NCBI GenBank assembly: GCA_021323175.1
Contig: JAJTCK010000006.1
Coordinates: 1 to 43,310 of the forward strand
DNA from: Solirubrobacterales bacterium
GTDB taxonomy: Bacteria; Actinomycetota; Thermoleophilia; Solirubrobacterales; 70-9
DNA length: 43,310 nucleotides
Direction of reading: 5' to 3'
Position numbers and translations under genes: made by a program. The stretch's first letter is position 1; every line of letters begins with the position of its first letter. Under the pieces are notes generated by a model that ran no database searches, was not told the DNA's origin, and saw only the letters and a list, made by a program, of their open reading frames with translations. This document shows positions 24,825 to 33,057 of this stretch, in pieces.

Positions 24825-25205
24825 ATGAGGTCGGAGAGAGCAAACGGAAGCGCAGGCGACGGCCACCAGGAGATCGTGATCGGCGTGGTCGGTCCGCGTG
24901 AGGGCGGCGAGCTGCGGCGCGTGGCCGAGCGCGACTCGGCGGCGATCCCCACCGGGTGCGTCCTGGGAGGACGCGTCAACGACCAGTTGGTGGCAGCGGT
25001 CTCGGTGACGAGCGGGCAGATGGTGGCCGATCCCTTCGTTCCCACCGCCGAGATCCGCGAACTGCTGTCGGAGCGTGCGGCGCAGCTGCGTGGCGAGCGC
25101 ATCCTCGGGCGCAGGCTGGGCCGGCTGCGGCGGCGGCGCGCGCACGCGCGGGCGGCGCTCCCCGCCTCACCCCCGGGGGCGGGCGGGAAGCTGCTGCAGA
25201 TCTGA
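24825..25205 (+). CDS. Small conserved protein of unknown function
   Basis: 126 residues from ATG 24825, with AAAGGAG at good spacing. The conserved-looking core is LRRVAERDSAAIPTGCVLGGRVNDQLVAAVSVTSGQMVADPFVPTAEIRELLSERAAQLRG, a mixed strand-helix module that I associate with short actinobacterial hypothetical proteins carrying the same VADPFxPTAE phrase. The tail is Arg/Ala-rich (RRLGRLRRRRAHARA) and could bind nucleic acid or a membrane surface. No membrane helix. Divergent from the LysR regulator, which may control it; that link is only positional. Confidence 0.75.
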   Translation: MRSERANGSAGDGHQEIVIGVVGPREGGELRRVAERDSAAIPTGCVLGGRVNDQLVAAVSVTSGQMVADPFVPTAEIRELLSERAAQLRGERILGRRLGRLRRRRAHARAALPASPPGAGGKLLQI

Positions 25206-25225
25206 GCGGGGCGACCCCGCCTGGG

Positions 25226-25429
25226 TCACTCCTGCTCGTCGTCCTGGCTGGCCGCGTAGACGCCGAGCGCGCCGAGCACGGCCGCACCGAGGCCGACCAG
25301 CGCCGCGACCCGAAGCTGCCGGCCGTAGCGGTATTTGACGAAGCCGACCACGGTGCGGCCGGTCAGCTCATAGCGGAATCGCACGAAGCGGACCACCGCC
25401 CGTCCGATCAGCGTGTAGACGCTGCTCAT
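25226..25429 (-). CDS. Small one-helix membrane protein, coupled to argG
   Basis: 67 residues from ATG 25429, which overlaps the argG stop in ATGA, with AAGGAGG at the right distance. The N-terminal 38 residues are basic and aromatic with an internal near-repeat (RAVVRFVRFRYELTGR and RTVVGFVKYRYGRQ), then one membrane helix (VAALVGLGAAVLGALGVYAA) and an acidic tail (QDDEQE). It may sit at the inner face of the membrane. No known family recognised. Translational coupling to argG is clear, but a role in arginine synthesis is not implied. Confidence 0.8.
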   Translation of the reverse strand: MSSVYTLIGRAVVRFVRFRYELTGRTVVGFVKYRYGRQLRVAALVGLGAAVLGALGVYAASQDDEQE

Positions 25430-26730
25430 CGGTCCTCCTTGTCATCGTTTTTCTCCGTCCCCTTCCCGCCGGCCGCCCTCCGAACCCTGTGGGCCAGACG
25501 GCTCTGAAGCGTGAACAGCTCGATGAAGCCTGGACTGGCGTGTTGAGAGAAGTCGCCGCCGGACTCCCCGAAGGTCGCCAGCGACCGGTCGTACAAGGCG
25601 TAGGGCGAGTTTCGGGCGACCGGGGTCACCGAACCTCGGTAGAGCTTGAGGGTCACTTCTCCGGTCACCCAGCGGTTGACCGAGTCCATGAAGGCGTCCA
25701 GGTCAGCGCGCAGCGGCTCCAGCCACAGCCCGGCGTAGCAGAGGTAGGCCCAGTGGCTCTCGAGCGCACGCTTGAAGTTGTTCTGGTGGATCGTGCAGAC
25801 GAGGTTTTCGAGCTCCCTGTGCGCGGACATCAGGATCGCGGCGGCCGGTACCTCATAGAGATCGCGGACCTTGAGTCCGACGATCCGGTCCTCCACGTGG
25901 TCCACGATGCCGACCCCATGTCGAGCGCCGATCTCGGCGGCTCGCTCGATCAGCTCGACCAGGGCCAGCGTCTCCCCGTCCAGCGAGACCGGGCAGCCGC
26001 GCTCAAACCCCACGCGGACCAGCTGTGCTTCGTCGGCCGCGCGCTCGGGCGGGGTGACCAGCCGGAAGACATCGTCAGGCGGAGGCTGGTCCAGGTGCTC
26101 GATCGCCCGACCCTCCGAGGAGCGCCCCCAGAGGTTGTCGTCGATCGAGTACGGCGAGACCGCGCTGCCGCCCTTGATCGGGATGCTGTGCTCGCGTGCG
26201 TAGGCGATCTCCTCCTCGCGGCCCATCTGCCAGTCGCGGACGGGAGCGATGATCTTTAGCTCGGGATCCAGCGCCGCGATCGTGCCCTCGATTCGCACCT
26301 GGTCGTTGCCCTTCCCGGTGCATCCGTGGGCGATGGTGTCGCAGCCGTGGTTGCGCGCCGCCTCGACCGCGAGCGTCGCGATCAACGGCCGTGCCAGGGC
26401 GGTGAACAGCGGATAGCCGCCTCCATAGAGGGCGTTTGCCTTGATCGCGGGAAGCACGTAGTCGCGCGCGAACGCCTCCCGCGCGTCGGCGACGACCGCC
26501 TCCAGCGCACCGAGCTGCTCGGCCTTGCCGGTCACCACCCCCCAGTCCTCGCCCGGTTGGCCCAGATCCACGGTCAGGGTCACCATCTCGGCGCCGTAGC
26601 GCTCCTGGATCCAATGCAGCATCACGCTCGTGTCGAGTCCGCCGGAATACAGCAGCAGGACCCGGCCGACCTGCTCGGGGCTGGCCTCGTAGGAGGCGGT
26701 GCGGGGCTTGTCGGGTGGCTCGGCGCTCAT
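25426..26730 (-). CDS. argG: Argininosuccinate synthase
   Basis: 434 residues from ATG 26730. Joins citrulline and aspartate with ATP to make argininosuccinate, the step before ArgH. Seen: the PP-loop YSGGLDTS (28-35), the citrulline/aspartate-binding GCTGKGNDQVRIEGTI, and SIDDNLWGRSSEGRAIE. The longer frame to 26787 has no family match and overlaps the sortase region. The N-terminus carries about 20 extra residues before the first strand and a charged tail (GGKGTEKNDDKEDR). Separated from the argCJBD cluster by about 2 kb and alone apart from the coupled small gene; argF, argH and argR are not in this window. Confidence 0.95.
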   Translation of the reverse strand: MSAEPPDKPRTASYEASPEQVGRVLLLYSGGLDTSVMLHWIQERYGAEMVTLTVDLGQPGEDWGVVTGKAEQLGALEAVVADAREAFARDYVLPAIKANALYGGGYPLFTALARPLIATLAVEAARNHGCDTIAHGCTGKGNDQVRIEGTIAALDPELKIIAPVRDWQMGREEEIAYAREHSIPIKGGSAVSPYSIDDNLWGRSSEGRAIEHLDQPPPDDVFRLVTPPERAADEAQLVRVGFERGCPVSLDGETLALVELIERAAEIGARHGVGIVDHVEDRIVGLKVRDLYEVPAAAILMSAHRELENLVCTIHQNNFKRALESHWAYLCYAGLWLEPLRADLDAFMDSVNRWVTGEVTLKLYRGSVTPVARNSPYALYDRSLATFGESGGDFSQHASPGFIELFTLQSRLAHRVRRAAGGKGTEKNDDKEDR

Positions 26731-26810
26731 CCTGGCGGCGCAGTTTCGCAGCAGCGGCCGCACCCCGCAGGCTCCGACGCCGTTCACGGGCGCTGCCAGA
26801 ATGGCCGCGC

Positions 26811-27506
26811 TTGCATCGCCGGATTCGCATCCTCTCCACCGCCCTGATCACCGCCGGGCTTGTCGTCCTCGCCGACGCCGTCGCGACGCTGCTCTGGCAG
26901 GAGCCGGTCTCGGCGGCCTACGCATCCCTACAGCAGATCCGGGCCGGTGACGAGCTGGCCGACCTGGAGTCGGAGTTCGATCCGGGGGACGTCGGCTTCC
27001 TGACCGCGAACGCCAGCGAGGCGGCACGAGCCCGGGTCCTGGCGGAGCGCTTCGAGGAGGCGATCACCACCGGCCAGCCGATCGGACGCGTGAAGATCGA
27101 CAGCATCGGTCTGGACACCGTGCTGATGGACGGCACGGATACGGCGACGCTCCAGAAGGGGCCGGGGCGCTACCCCCGGACGCCGCTGCCGGGCTTCGGG
27201 TCGACGACGGGCATCGCCGGTCACCGGACCACGTATCTGGCGCCCTTCAGGAAGATCAACGAGATCTCGGACGGCGACGAGGTCAGGGTTGAGCTGCCAT
27301 ACGCGGTCTTCACCTACGAGGTCGAGAAGCACGAGATCGTCGACCCCAGCAACGTGGAGATAGTGGACCCCGTCGGCTACGAGAGGATCGTGCTGACCGC
27401 CTGCCATCCGCTCTATAGCGCCGCCGAGCGCTGGGCCGTCTTCGGCAGGCTGATAGATATCGACACGTTCGCCATCTCCGGAGAGGGAGAGTGGGTCGCC
27501 TTCTAG
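26811..27506 (+). CDS. Sortase family transpeptidase (class E-like)
   Basis: 231 residues if started at TTG 26811; a GTG at 26715 would add a 32-residue Arg-rich extension overlapping the argG start, so the start is uncertain. An N-terminal membrane helix (ILSTALITAGLVVLADAVATLLW) anchors the enzyme outside the cell. Catalytic residues are recognisable: H138 in GIAGHRTTY, C198 in IVLTACHPLYS, and R207 in AAERWAVFGRL. Sortases cleave a C-terminal sorting signal and attach the protein to the wall. No protein in this window carries an obvious LPxTG or LAxTG signal, so the substrate is elsewhere. Convergent with the epimerase gene, 6 bases between stops. Confidence 0.9.
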   Translation: MHRRIRILSTALITAGLVVLADAVATLLWQEPVSAAYASLQQIRAGDELADLESEFDPGDVGFLTANASEAARARVLAERFEEAITTGQPIGRVKIDSIGLDTVLMDGTDTATLQKGPGRYPRTPLPGFGSTTGIAGHRTTYLAPFRKINEISDGDEVRVELPYAVFTYEVEKHEIVDPSNVEIVDPVGYERIVLTACHPLYSAAERWAVFGRLIDIDTFAISGEGEWVAF

Positions 27507-27512
27507 CCGCGG

Positions 27513-28442
27513 TCAGTCGCCGGTCTCGAACTCCTTCACCAGGGCCCGGTAGGTCTCGGGCACCCCCCGCTCCAGCGAGATCTCCGCCTTCCAACCGAGC
27601 CGCTCGGCGGCGCGGGTCGGGTCCATCCGCGAGCGCTCCAGCTCTCCCTCGCGAAGGGGCGCCAGGACCGGCTCGACCTGCACGCCGGACTCCTGGCTGA
27701 GGAGGTCGAAGATCTCGCGGACGGGGACCTCGCGTCCCGCGGAGATGTTGAAGACGCCGCCCGCCCCGGCCGCCCGCACCATCGCTTCCACGGCGTCGGT
27801 CACGTGTAGGTAGTCCCGGGTGGCCTCGCCGTTGCCGAACAGCGTCGGAGGCTCCCCCGACCAGAGCTTGTGACTGATGATCGAAACGACCCCTGCTTCG
27901 CCGTGAGGGCTCTGGCGCGGCCCGTAGACGTTCCCGAGGCGGCAGACGGAGTGCGGGACGGCGTCGGCGAGCGCCCAGGTCTGCACGTAGGCCTCGGCCG
28001 CCCACTTCGACGCACCGTATGGAGCGACGGGAGCCGGCAGTTGCGTCTCGGGGGTCGGCAGCGGCGCCTCGTTGCCGTAGAGCGCGCCCCCGGTCGAGGT
28101 GAAGACGATCGGAACCTGCTCGCCGCGGCCGGCCTGCAGGACGTTGAGCGTGCCGGTGACGTTCACCGCGGAGTCACGCCAGGGGTCGCTGACGGAGACG
28201 GTGACCATCGATTGCGCCCCGAGGTGGAAGATCGCCTCGGGAGAGCTGGAGATGATCAGGTCGCGCAGGCGCTCGTACTCGACGATGTCGAGCCGCTCGA
28301 AGTCGGCCTCGGCGGGGACTCGCTGCTCCGATCCCGTGGAGAGGTCGTCGACGACGATCACGCGGTAGCCATCCGCGATCAGCCGCTCGGCCACATGTGA
28401 GCCGATGAAGCCCGCCCCTCCGGTGACGACCGCCGTTCGCAC
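27513..28442 (-). CDS. NAD-dependent nucleotide-sugar epimerase/dehydratase
   Basis: 309 residues, extended short-chain dehydrogenase. Seen: the Rossmann motif TGGAGFIGSHV (7-17), VVDDLSTG, the FTSTGGALYG region with the catalytic Ser/Thr near 116, and the Tyr/Lys pair in PYGASK (Y142, K146). The active-site pattern and RDYLHVTDAVEAM match UDP-glucose 4-epimerase-like and related enzymes; the exact sugar cannot be assigned. Such enzymes supply precursors for cell-surface polysaccharide. Start is ATG 28442. On the minus strand, 85 bases after the small anchored-protein gene. Confidence 0.9.
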   Translation of the reverse strand: MRTAVVTGGAGFIGSHVAERLIADGYRVIVVDDLSTGSEQRVPAEADFERLDIVEYERLRDLIISSSPEAIFHLGAQSMVTVSVSDPWRDSAVNVTGTLNVLQAGRGEQVPIVFTSTGGALYGNEAPLPTPETQLPAPVAPYGASKWAAEAYVQTWALADAVPHSVCRLGNVYGPRQSPHGEAGVVSIISHKLWSGEPPTLFGNGEATRDYLHVTDAVEAMVRAAGAGGVFNISAGREVPVREIFDLLSQESGVQVEPVLAPLREGELERSRMDPTRAAERLGWKAEISLERGVPETYRALVKEFETGD

Positions 28443-28527
28443 AACAGCCGCAACCTACAGCCGGGATCGGAGGAGCTCCGGGCTGACTAGGCCGGCTCGG
28501 TGGCGGCTCCCAAGCAGGCGAAGGCCG

Positions 28528-28761
28528 CTATGGAGCGGTGATCCCGCCGGAGCCGTCGGTCGTCGTCGTCGACGTCGGGGTCTCGGTCGGCGTCGTGGTG
28601 GTCGTCGGCTCGGTTTGGGTCTGCGACGTGGCCGGTGGAAGCGTCACGGTGCTGCTGTCGGACCCCTCGTCATCGTCACCGGCGACGATTAGGAGAGCGA
28701 CCCCGAGTCCGACCACGAGGGCCACCAGCAGCGCGACGATCCAGCGAGCGTTCGTGGTCAT
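28528..28761 (-). CDS. Small anchored protein with Thr-rich extracellular tail
   Basis: 77 residues from ATG 28761, 10 bases after the argD stop. One N-terminal hydrophobic helix (WIVALLVALVVGLGVALLIVAG) followed by an acidic DDDEGSDS and a Thr/Pro/Ser-rich tail (about half threonine) ending GGITAP. Simple-sequence tails like this are typical of outside-facing, possibly glycosylated linkers. The LPPAT in the tail is not a sorting signal because it lacks the following hydrophobic span. Probably co-transcribed with argD. Function unknown. Confidence 0.7.
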   Translation of the reverse strand: MTTNARWIVALLVALVVGLGVALLIVAGDDDEGSDSSTVTLPPATSQTQTEPTTTTTPTETPTSTTTTDGSGGITAP

Positions 28762-28771
28762 CGCGGCGACT

Positions 28772-29944
28772 CTATCCGAGGGTTCGGCCGAGAAGTCCGA
28801 CGGCCTGCTCGATCTCGGAGTCGGAGACCGTGAGCGGCGGCAGCAGGCGGATCGTGGAGGGGTCGGTGGCGTTCACGACCAGGCCCTCGGACAGCAGTCG
28901 GTCCCGCACCTCGGGCGCGTTGCCGCCGGCGAGCGCCACCCCGAGCATCAGGCCCCGCCCGCGGACACCGCTCACGCCGTCCATTCCCTCGAGAGCCTCG
29001 GTCAGATACGCGCCCCGCTCGCGCACGCCGCGCAGCAATGCGGGGTCGTCGATCACGTCGAAGGCTGCAAGCGCCGCCGCGGAGACGAGCGGACCGCCGG
29101 CGAAGGTCGAGCCGTGGTCGCCGGGCTGGAGGGTGTCGGCGAAGTCCGGCGCGGCGGTGCAGGCCCCCACCGGGAGCCCCCCGCCGAGCGCTTTGGCGCT
29201 CGTCATCACGTCCGGCCGCGCGGGCAGCTGCTCATACGCCCACAGCGAACCGGTCCTCCCCATCCCGGTCTGGATCTCGTCGAAGACGAGCACGGCACCC
29301 GCCTCGTCGCAGGCGATGCGCGCCTCGGCGACCATCTCGTCGGCGATCACGTGGACCCCGGACTCGCCCTGTATCGGCTCCAGCATCACCGCCGCTGTGC
29401 GCTCGCCCACCGCCGCGCGCAATGCCCCCGGGTCGTCCCGCGGGACGACCACGAAGCCCGGCAGATAGGGGGCGAAGCTCTCGTTCGCCGCCATCCCCGG
29501 GGTGGCGGAGACCGCGCCCATCGTGCGGCCGTGGAATGCGCCCTCCAGGACGACGATCTCGGGGTCCGAGATGCCGCGTCCGTGCGCGTGCTTGCGGACG
29601 AGCTTTATCGCGCACTCGTTGGCCTCCGTGCCGGAGTTGCACAGGAACGCCTTGCCGCCAACGCTCGACGTGCACAGCCGCTCGGCCAGCCTGATCCCGC
29701 CCTCGGTCAGGTACAGGTTCGAGACGTGGGTCAGGGCGCCGGCCTGCTCACGCACCGCCGTCACCACCGCCGGGTGGCAGTGCCCGACCGAGCAGACCGA
29801 GATCCCGGTCAGAAAGTCCAGGTACTCGCCGCCCTCGGAGTCCCACAGGCGGGTCCCCTCGCCCCTCACGAACTCGACGCCCGCGCGCTTGTAGGTGGGC
29901 ATCACCCAGCGGGCCTCCAGCTCGCGCAGCGCCTCTGCGCTCAT
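28772..29944 (-). CDS. argD: Acetylornithine aminotransferase
   Basis: 390 residues from ATG 29944 (AAGGGGG upstream), though the frame extends to 30046. PLP-dependent class III transaminase converting N-acetylglutamate 5-semialdehyde to N-acetylornithine. Seen: NSGTEANE (103-110), the Asp of FDEIQTGMGRTG (221-232) and the PLP lysine K251 in MTSAKALGGG. Last of the arg genes in the cluster, 28 bases after the argB stop. The class includes succinyl-diaminopimelate and ornithine transaminases; context makes ArgD the natural call. Confidence 0.95.
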   Translation of the reverse strand: MSAEALRELEARWVMPTYKRAGVEFVRGEGTRLWDSEGGEYLDFLTGISVCSVGHCHPAVVTAVREQAGALTHVSNLYLTEGGIRLAERLCTSSVGGKAFLCNSGTEANECAIKLVRKHAHGRGISDPEIVVLEGAFHGRTMGAVSATPGMAANESFAPYLPGFVVVPRDDPGALRAAVGERTAAVMLEPIQGESGVHVIADEMVAEARIACDEAGAVLVFDEIQTGMGRTGSLWAYEQLPARPDVMTSAKALGGGLPVGACTAAPDFADTLQPGDHGSTFAGGPLVSAAALAAFDVIDDPALLRGVRERGAYLTEALEGMDGVSGVRGRGLMLGVALAGGNAPEVRDRLLSEGLVVNATDPSTIRLLPPLTVSDSEIEQAVGLLGRTLG

Positions 29945-29972
29945 CCCGTCGCCCCCTTCACTCGCCGGGCCC

Positions 29973-30818
29973 TCATGCCGTGATCTTCGTCCCGATCCCG
30001 GCGTCCGTGAAGAGCTCCAGCAGCAGGCTGTGCGGCTGTCGGCCATCGATGATGTGCGCGGCCTCCACCCCGCCGCCGATCGCCTCGACGCACGCGCTGA
30101 GCTTCGGGCGCATCCCCCCCTCGATCGACTCGAGGGCCCCGGTGAGCTCGCCCACGGTCGCCTGGGAGATCCGGGAGGCCTCGTCGGGCGGAGCTGCCAG
30201 CCAGCCCACCACGTCAGTCAGAAAGATGGCCTTGTGGGCCCCCATGGCCGCGGCGACCTTGCCCGCTGCCTCGTCGGCGTTCACGTTGTAGGAGCGGCCT
30301 TCGCGGTCGGTGCCCACCGAGGCGATCACCGGCACGTAGTCGGCCGCGATGTGATCGATCACGCCGACGTTCACCCGCTCGATCTCGCCGACGAACCCGA
30401 CCTTGTCGGCCTGCGCGGCGGGCCTGACCTCGAACAGGCGGCCGTCCTCGCCGCCGAGGCCGACCGCGGGCTGCCCGTGGCGGCTGATGCGGGTGAGAAT
30501 GTCCGAGTTGATCTTGCCGAGCAGGACCATCTTCGCCACCTCGACCGTCTGCTCGTCGGATACCCGCAGGCCCTCGACGAACTTGACCTCCATTCCCAGG
30601 CGCTCCATGTACTCGGTGATTTCCGGGCCACCGCCGTGGACGATCACCGGGTTGAGTCCGACGTACTTGAGCAGCACCACGTCGGTGGCGAATGCCTCCA
30701 TCAGCTGCTCGTCCCGCATCGCCGAGCCGCCGTATTTGATCACGATCGTCTGCCCGTGGAACTGCCTGATGTAGGGCAGCGCCTCGAGCAGCGTCTCGAC
30801 CGAAGAGCCGCCGGTCAT
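29973..30818 (-). CDS. argB: Acetylglutamate kinase
   Basis: 281 residues from ATG 30818, overlapping the argJ stop by 4 bases (ATGA). Phosphorylates N-acetylglutamate with ATP, the second step of arginine synthesis. Seen: the amino-acid-kinase start TIVIKYGGSAM with the catalytic K28, VIVHGGGPEITEYMERLGM, the NAG-binding NVNADEAAGKVAAAMGA, and the closing lysine in GMRPKLSACVEAI. The N-terminal helix (SSVETLLEALPYIRQF) is the type found in arginine-inhibited hexameric enzymes, so feedback inhibition is likely. Confidence 0.96.
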   Translation of the reverse strand: MTGGSSVETLLEALPYIRQFHGQTIVIKYGGSAMRDEQLMEAFATDVVLLKYVGLNPVIVHGGGPEITEYMERLGMEVKFVEGLRVSDEQTVEVAKMVLLGKINSDILTRISRHGQPAVGLGGEDGRLFEVRPAAQADKVGFVGEIERVNVGVIDHIAADYVPVIASVGTDREGRSYNVNADEAAGKVAAAMGAHKAIFLTDVVGWLAAPPDEASRISQATVGELTGALESIEGGMRPKLSACVEAIGGGVEAAHIIDGRQPHSLLLELFTDAGIGTKITA

Positions 30819-32017
30819 GTCGTGTACTCCGCGTTGATACGGACGTAGTCATAGGTGAGATCGCTGAAGTAGAGGTGGGCGGCGCCCTGGCCGCGACCGA
30901 GCGCCACGCTCAGCTCGGGCTCGGCGGTCTCGGCGCCCAGCTCGGTGGCGTCGATACGATCGGGTCCGAGCTCCTCGAGCTCCTCGCCGGCCAGCGCCTG
31001 GCCGGCGGCCTGCGCGATACGCCCCCAGTTGGGGTCCCGCCCGAACAGCGCGGTCTTGACCAGCGGCGAGTTGCCGATCGCGCGGGCGACGCGCTCCGCT
31101 TCGGCGTCGTCCCTCGCCTCCCTGACCTGGATGCGGGCCACCCTGGTCGCGCCCTCACCGTCGGCGGCGATTTCCAGGGCGAGCTGCAGCAGGACGGCGT
31201 CGAGCAGGCCCTCCGGCAGCGGCCTGTCGGCGGCCCCGGTCGCCTGCAGCAACACGGTGTCGTTGGTGCTCATCTGCCCGTCCACGGTGATCCGCTCCAT
31301 CGATCCCGCCAAGGCGCTGCGCAGGGCCGCGTCCGGTTCCTGGACAACTGCATCGGTCTGAACGAAGCACAGCATCGTGGCGAACCCGGGCTCGATCATG
31401 CCGGCCCCCTTCGCCTGCGCCGACAGCGTCACGCCGCAGACGCGGACGGCGCACTGCTTCGGCTCGCGGTCGGTGGTCATGATCGAGCGCGCGAAGTCGA
31501 CCCCGCCGTGGTCCGAAAGCGCGGCGGCGGCGTCGCGGACCCCGCCGACCAACGCATCGGCCTTCAGCGGGACTCCGATCGTCCCCGTCTCGGCGATCGC
31601 GACCGCCCGTCTGGCCACGCCCAGGGCGTCCGCGGCCGCATCGCGCATCTGGACGGCGTCCCGGTATCCCTGGTCCCCCGTCGAGGCGTTCGCGTTGCCC
31701 GAGTTGACGGCGATGGCTCGGATCGCGGCGGCGTCGCACTCGTCGCGGCACAGCCTGACCGGAGCTGCGGCCGAAGCGTTGGCGGTCAGGGCCAGCGCGG
31801 AGTCGACGCGCTCGGTGGAGCAGAGCAGGACGCCGACGTCCGTCTCGCCGGCGCCCTTGAGACCGCACGCGACGCCCGCCGCACGGAACCCGGGAGCCAG
31901 GACGGACGGGTCGAGCTGCTCGAGATCGGGCGGAGGGCTCACCCACCGCGAGCGAAAGAAGCCGGCGGGCGCAGCTTCGGCCGTGCCCCCGTCCCCGGGA
32001 GCCGATGTCGCGCTCAC
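30815..32017 (-). CDS. argJ: Bifunctional ornithine acetyltransferase / N-acetylglutamate synthase
   Basis: 400 residues from GTG 32017, whose GTGA overlaps the argC stop by 4 bases; the longer frame to 32092 overlaps argC coding and is rejected. Recycles acetyl groups from acetylornithine to glutamate, and may also use acetyl-CoA. Seen: AIAVNSGNANASTG, the autocleavage region KGAGMIEPGFATMLCF with the nucleophilic Thr in FATML, GQMSTNDTVLLQATG, and GRDPNWGRIAQAAG. The expected self-processing would give two subunits cut before that Thr. Its presence indicates the cyclic acetyl pathway. Confidence 0.96.
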   Translation of the reverse strand: MSATSAPGDGGTAEAAPAGFFRSRWVSPPPDLEQLDPSVLAPGFRAAGVACGLKGAGETDVGVLLCSTERVDSALALTANASAAAPVRLCRDECDAAAIRAIAVNSGNANASTGDQGYRDAVQMRDAAADALGVARRAVAIAETGTIGVPLKADALVGGVRDAAAALSDHGGVDFARSIMTTDREPKQCAVRVCGVTLSAQAKGAGMIEPGFATMLCFVQTDAVVQEPDAALRSALAGSMERITVDGQMSTNDTVLLQATGAADRPLPEGLLDAVLLQLALEIAADGEGATRVARIQVREARDDAEAERVARAIGNSPLVKTALFGRDPNWGRIAQAAGQALAGEELEELGPDRIDATELGAETAEPELSVALGRGQGAAHLYFSDLTYDYVRINAEYTT

Positions 32018-33057
32018 GAGATCCCCTCGCCCTCGGGCAGTCCCAGGATCAGATTCAGGTTCTGGACGGCCTGGGAGGCGGCGCCCTTCCATAGATTGTC
32101 GATCGCCGCGAATGCCATTACGCGAGAGACGTCCGGATCCGCCACGACGCAGATCCGGCAGAGGTTCGTATCGCGGACCTCGGCGACGCCGGGCGGGTCG
32201 GCGCGCATCTCGACGAACCGCTCGCCCGCGTACAGGCCCTCCGCGGCACCGGCGGCGCCATAGAGACGCTTCAGCTCGGAGTCCTCGACCGGGCGGGTTG
32301 TCCTGACGTAGCAGCTGACCAGCTCGCCCTGGTCGAACGGCATCAGGTGCGGGACGAACGTGACGGGCAGCGCTCCGTTCGGGGAGGCGCCCCGCGCGGC
32401 GAGAGCGGTCAGCTCCTGCACGATCTCGGGCGTGTGCCGATGCGCTCCGACCTTGTAAGCCTTGCTGTCATCCGTCCGCTTGATGACCTCCATCGGCTCC
32501 GCCGCCCCCCGTCCCGCGCCGGAGACGCCCGACTTGGCGTCGATCACCACGTCCTCGATCAGCCCGGCCTCCGCGAGCGGGGCCAGGGCCAGTAGCGTCG
32601 CGGTCGGGTAGCAGCCCGGGTTCGCCACCAGCTCCGCACCGGCGATGGCCTCGCGGTTCAGCTCCGTCAGCCCGTAGACGGCCCCGTCGAGCAGGTCTGG
32701 CTCGCCGTGCGGGCCGTACCAGCGCTCATACGTCGGCAGGTCCCGCAAGCGGAAGTCCGCAGACAGGTCCACCACCTTCAGCCCCAGGCCGCGCATGGCG
32801 GCCACCACTGGGGCCGAGGCCCCGTGTGGATAGGCGACGATCGCCGCGTCGGCGTCCTCGATCTGGTCCAGGTCCAGCTCGCGCAGCGCGACGGGAGCGG
32901 TGTACTGCGGATATAGCTCGTTCAGGGGCGTTCCCACGTCGCTTCGGGCCGTCGCGGCCATCAGCTCCAGGGCCGGATGCCGGTGCACCAGCTCGGCGGC
33001 GAGGGCACCGGCATAGCCCGAGGCGCCCGCGACGATCACACGACGGGCGTCAGCCAC
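32014..33057 (-). CDS. argC: N-acetyl-gamma-glutamyl-phosphate reductase
   Basis: 347 residues from GTG 33057, preceded by GGAGGG; it overlaps the end of pheT by 8 bases. NADPH-dependent reduction of N-acetylglutamyl phosphate to the semialdehyde. Seen: the Rossmann GASGYAGALAAEL at 11-23, the catalytic cysteine C149 in NPGCYPTATLLAL, and SGVSGAGRG and HRHTPEI further on. First of the arg genes. Because its start lies inside pheT and uses its own ribosome site, the arginine cluster is probably co-transcribed with pheST, as known in other actinobacteria. Confidence 0.96.
   Translation of the reverse strand: MADARRVIVAGASGYAGALAAELVHRHPALELMAATARSDVGTPLNELYPQYTAPVALRELDLDQIEDADAAIVAYPHGASAPVVAAMRGLGLKVVDLSADFRLRDLPTYERWYGPHGEPDLLDGAVYGLTELNREAIAGAELVANPGCYPTATLLALAPLAEAGLIEDVVIDAKSGVSGAGRGAAEPMEVIKRTDDSKAYKVGAHRHTPEIVQELTALAARGASPNGALPVTFVPHLMPFDQGELVSCYVRTTRPVEDSELKRLYGAAGAAEGLYAGERFVEMRADPPGVAEVRDTNLCRICVVADPDVSRVMAFAAIDNLWKGAASQAVQNLNLILGLPEGEGIS

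Noticed and set aside
28528-28761. LPPAT in the Thr-rich protein as a sortase signal
   Set aside because: It is in the middle of the tail, not followed by a hydrophobic helix and basic end, so it cannot be a sorting signal.
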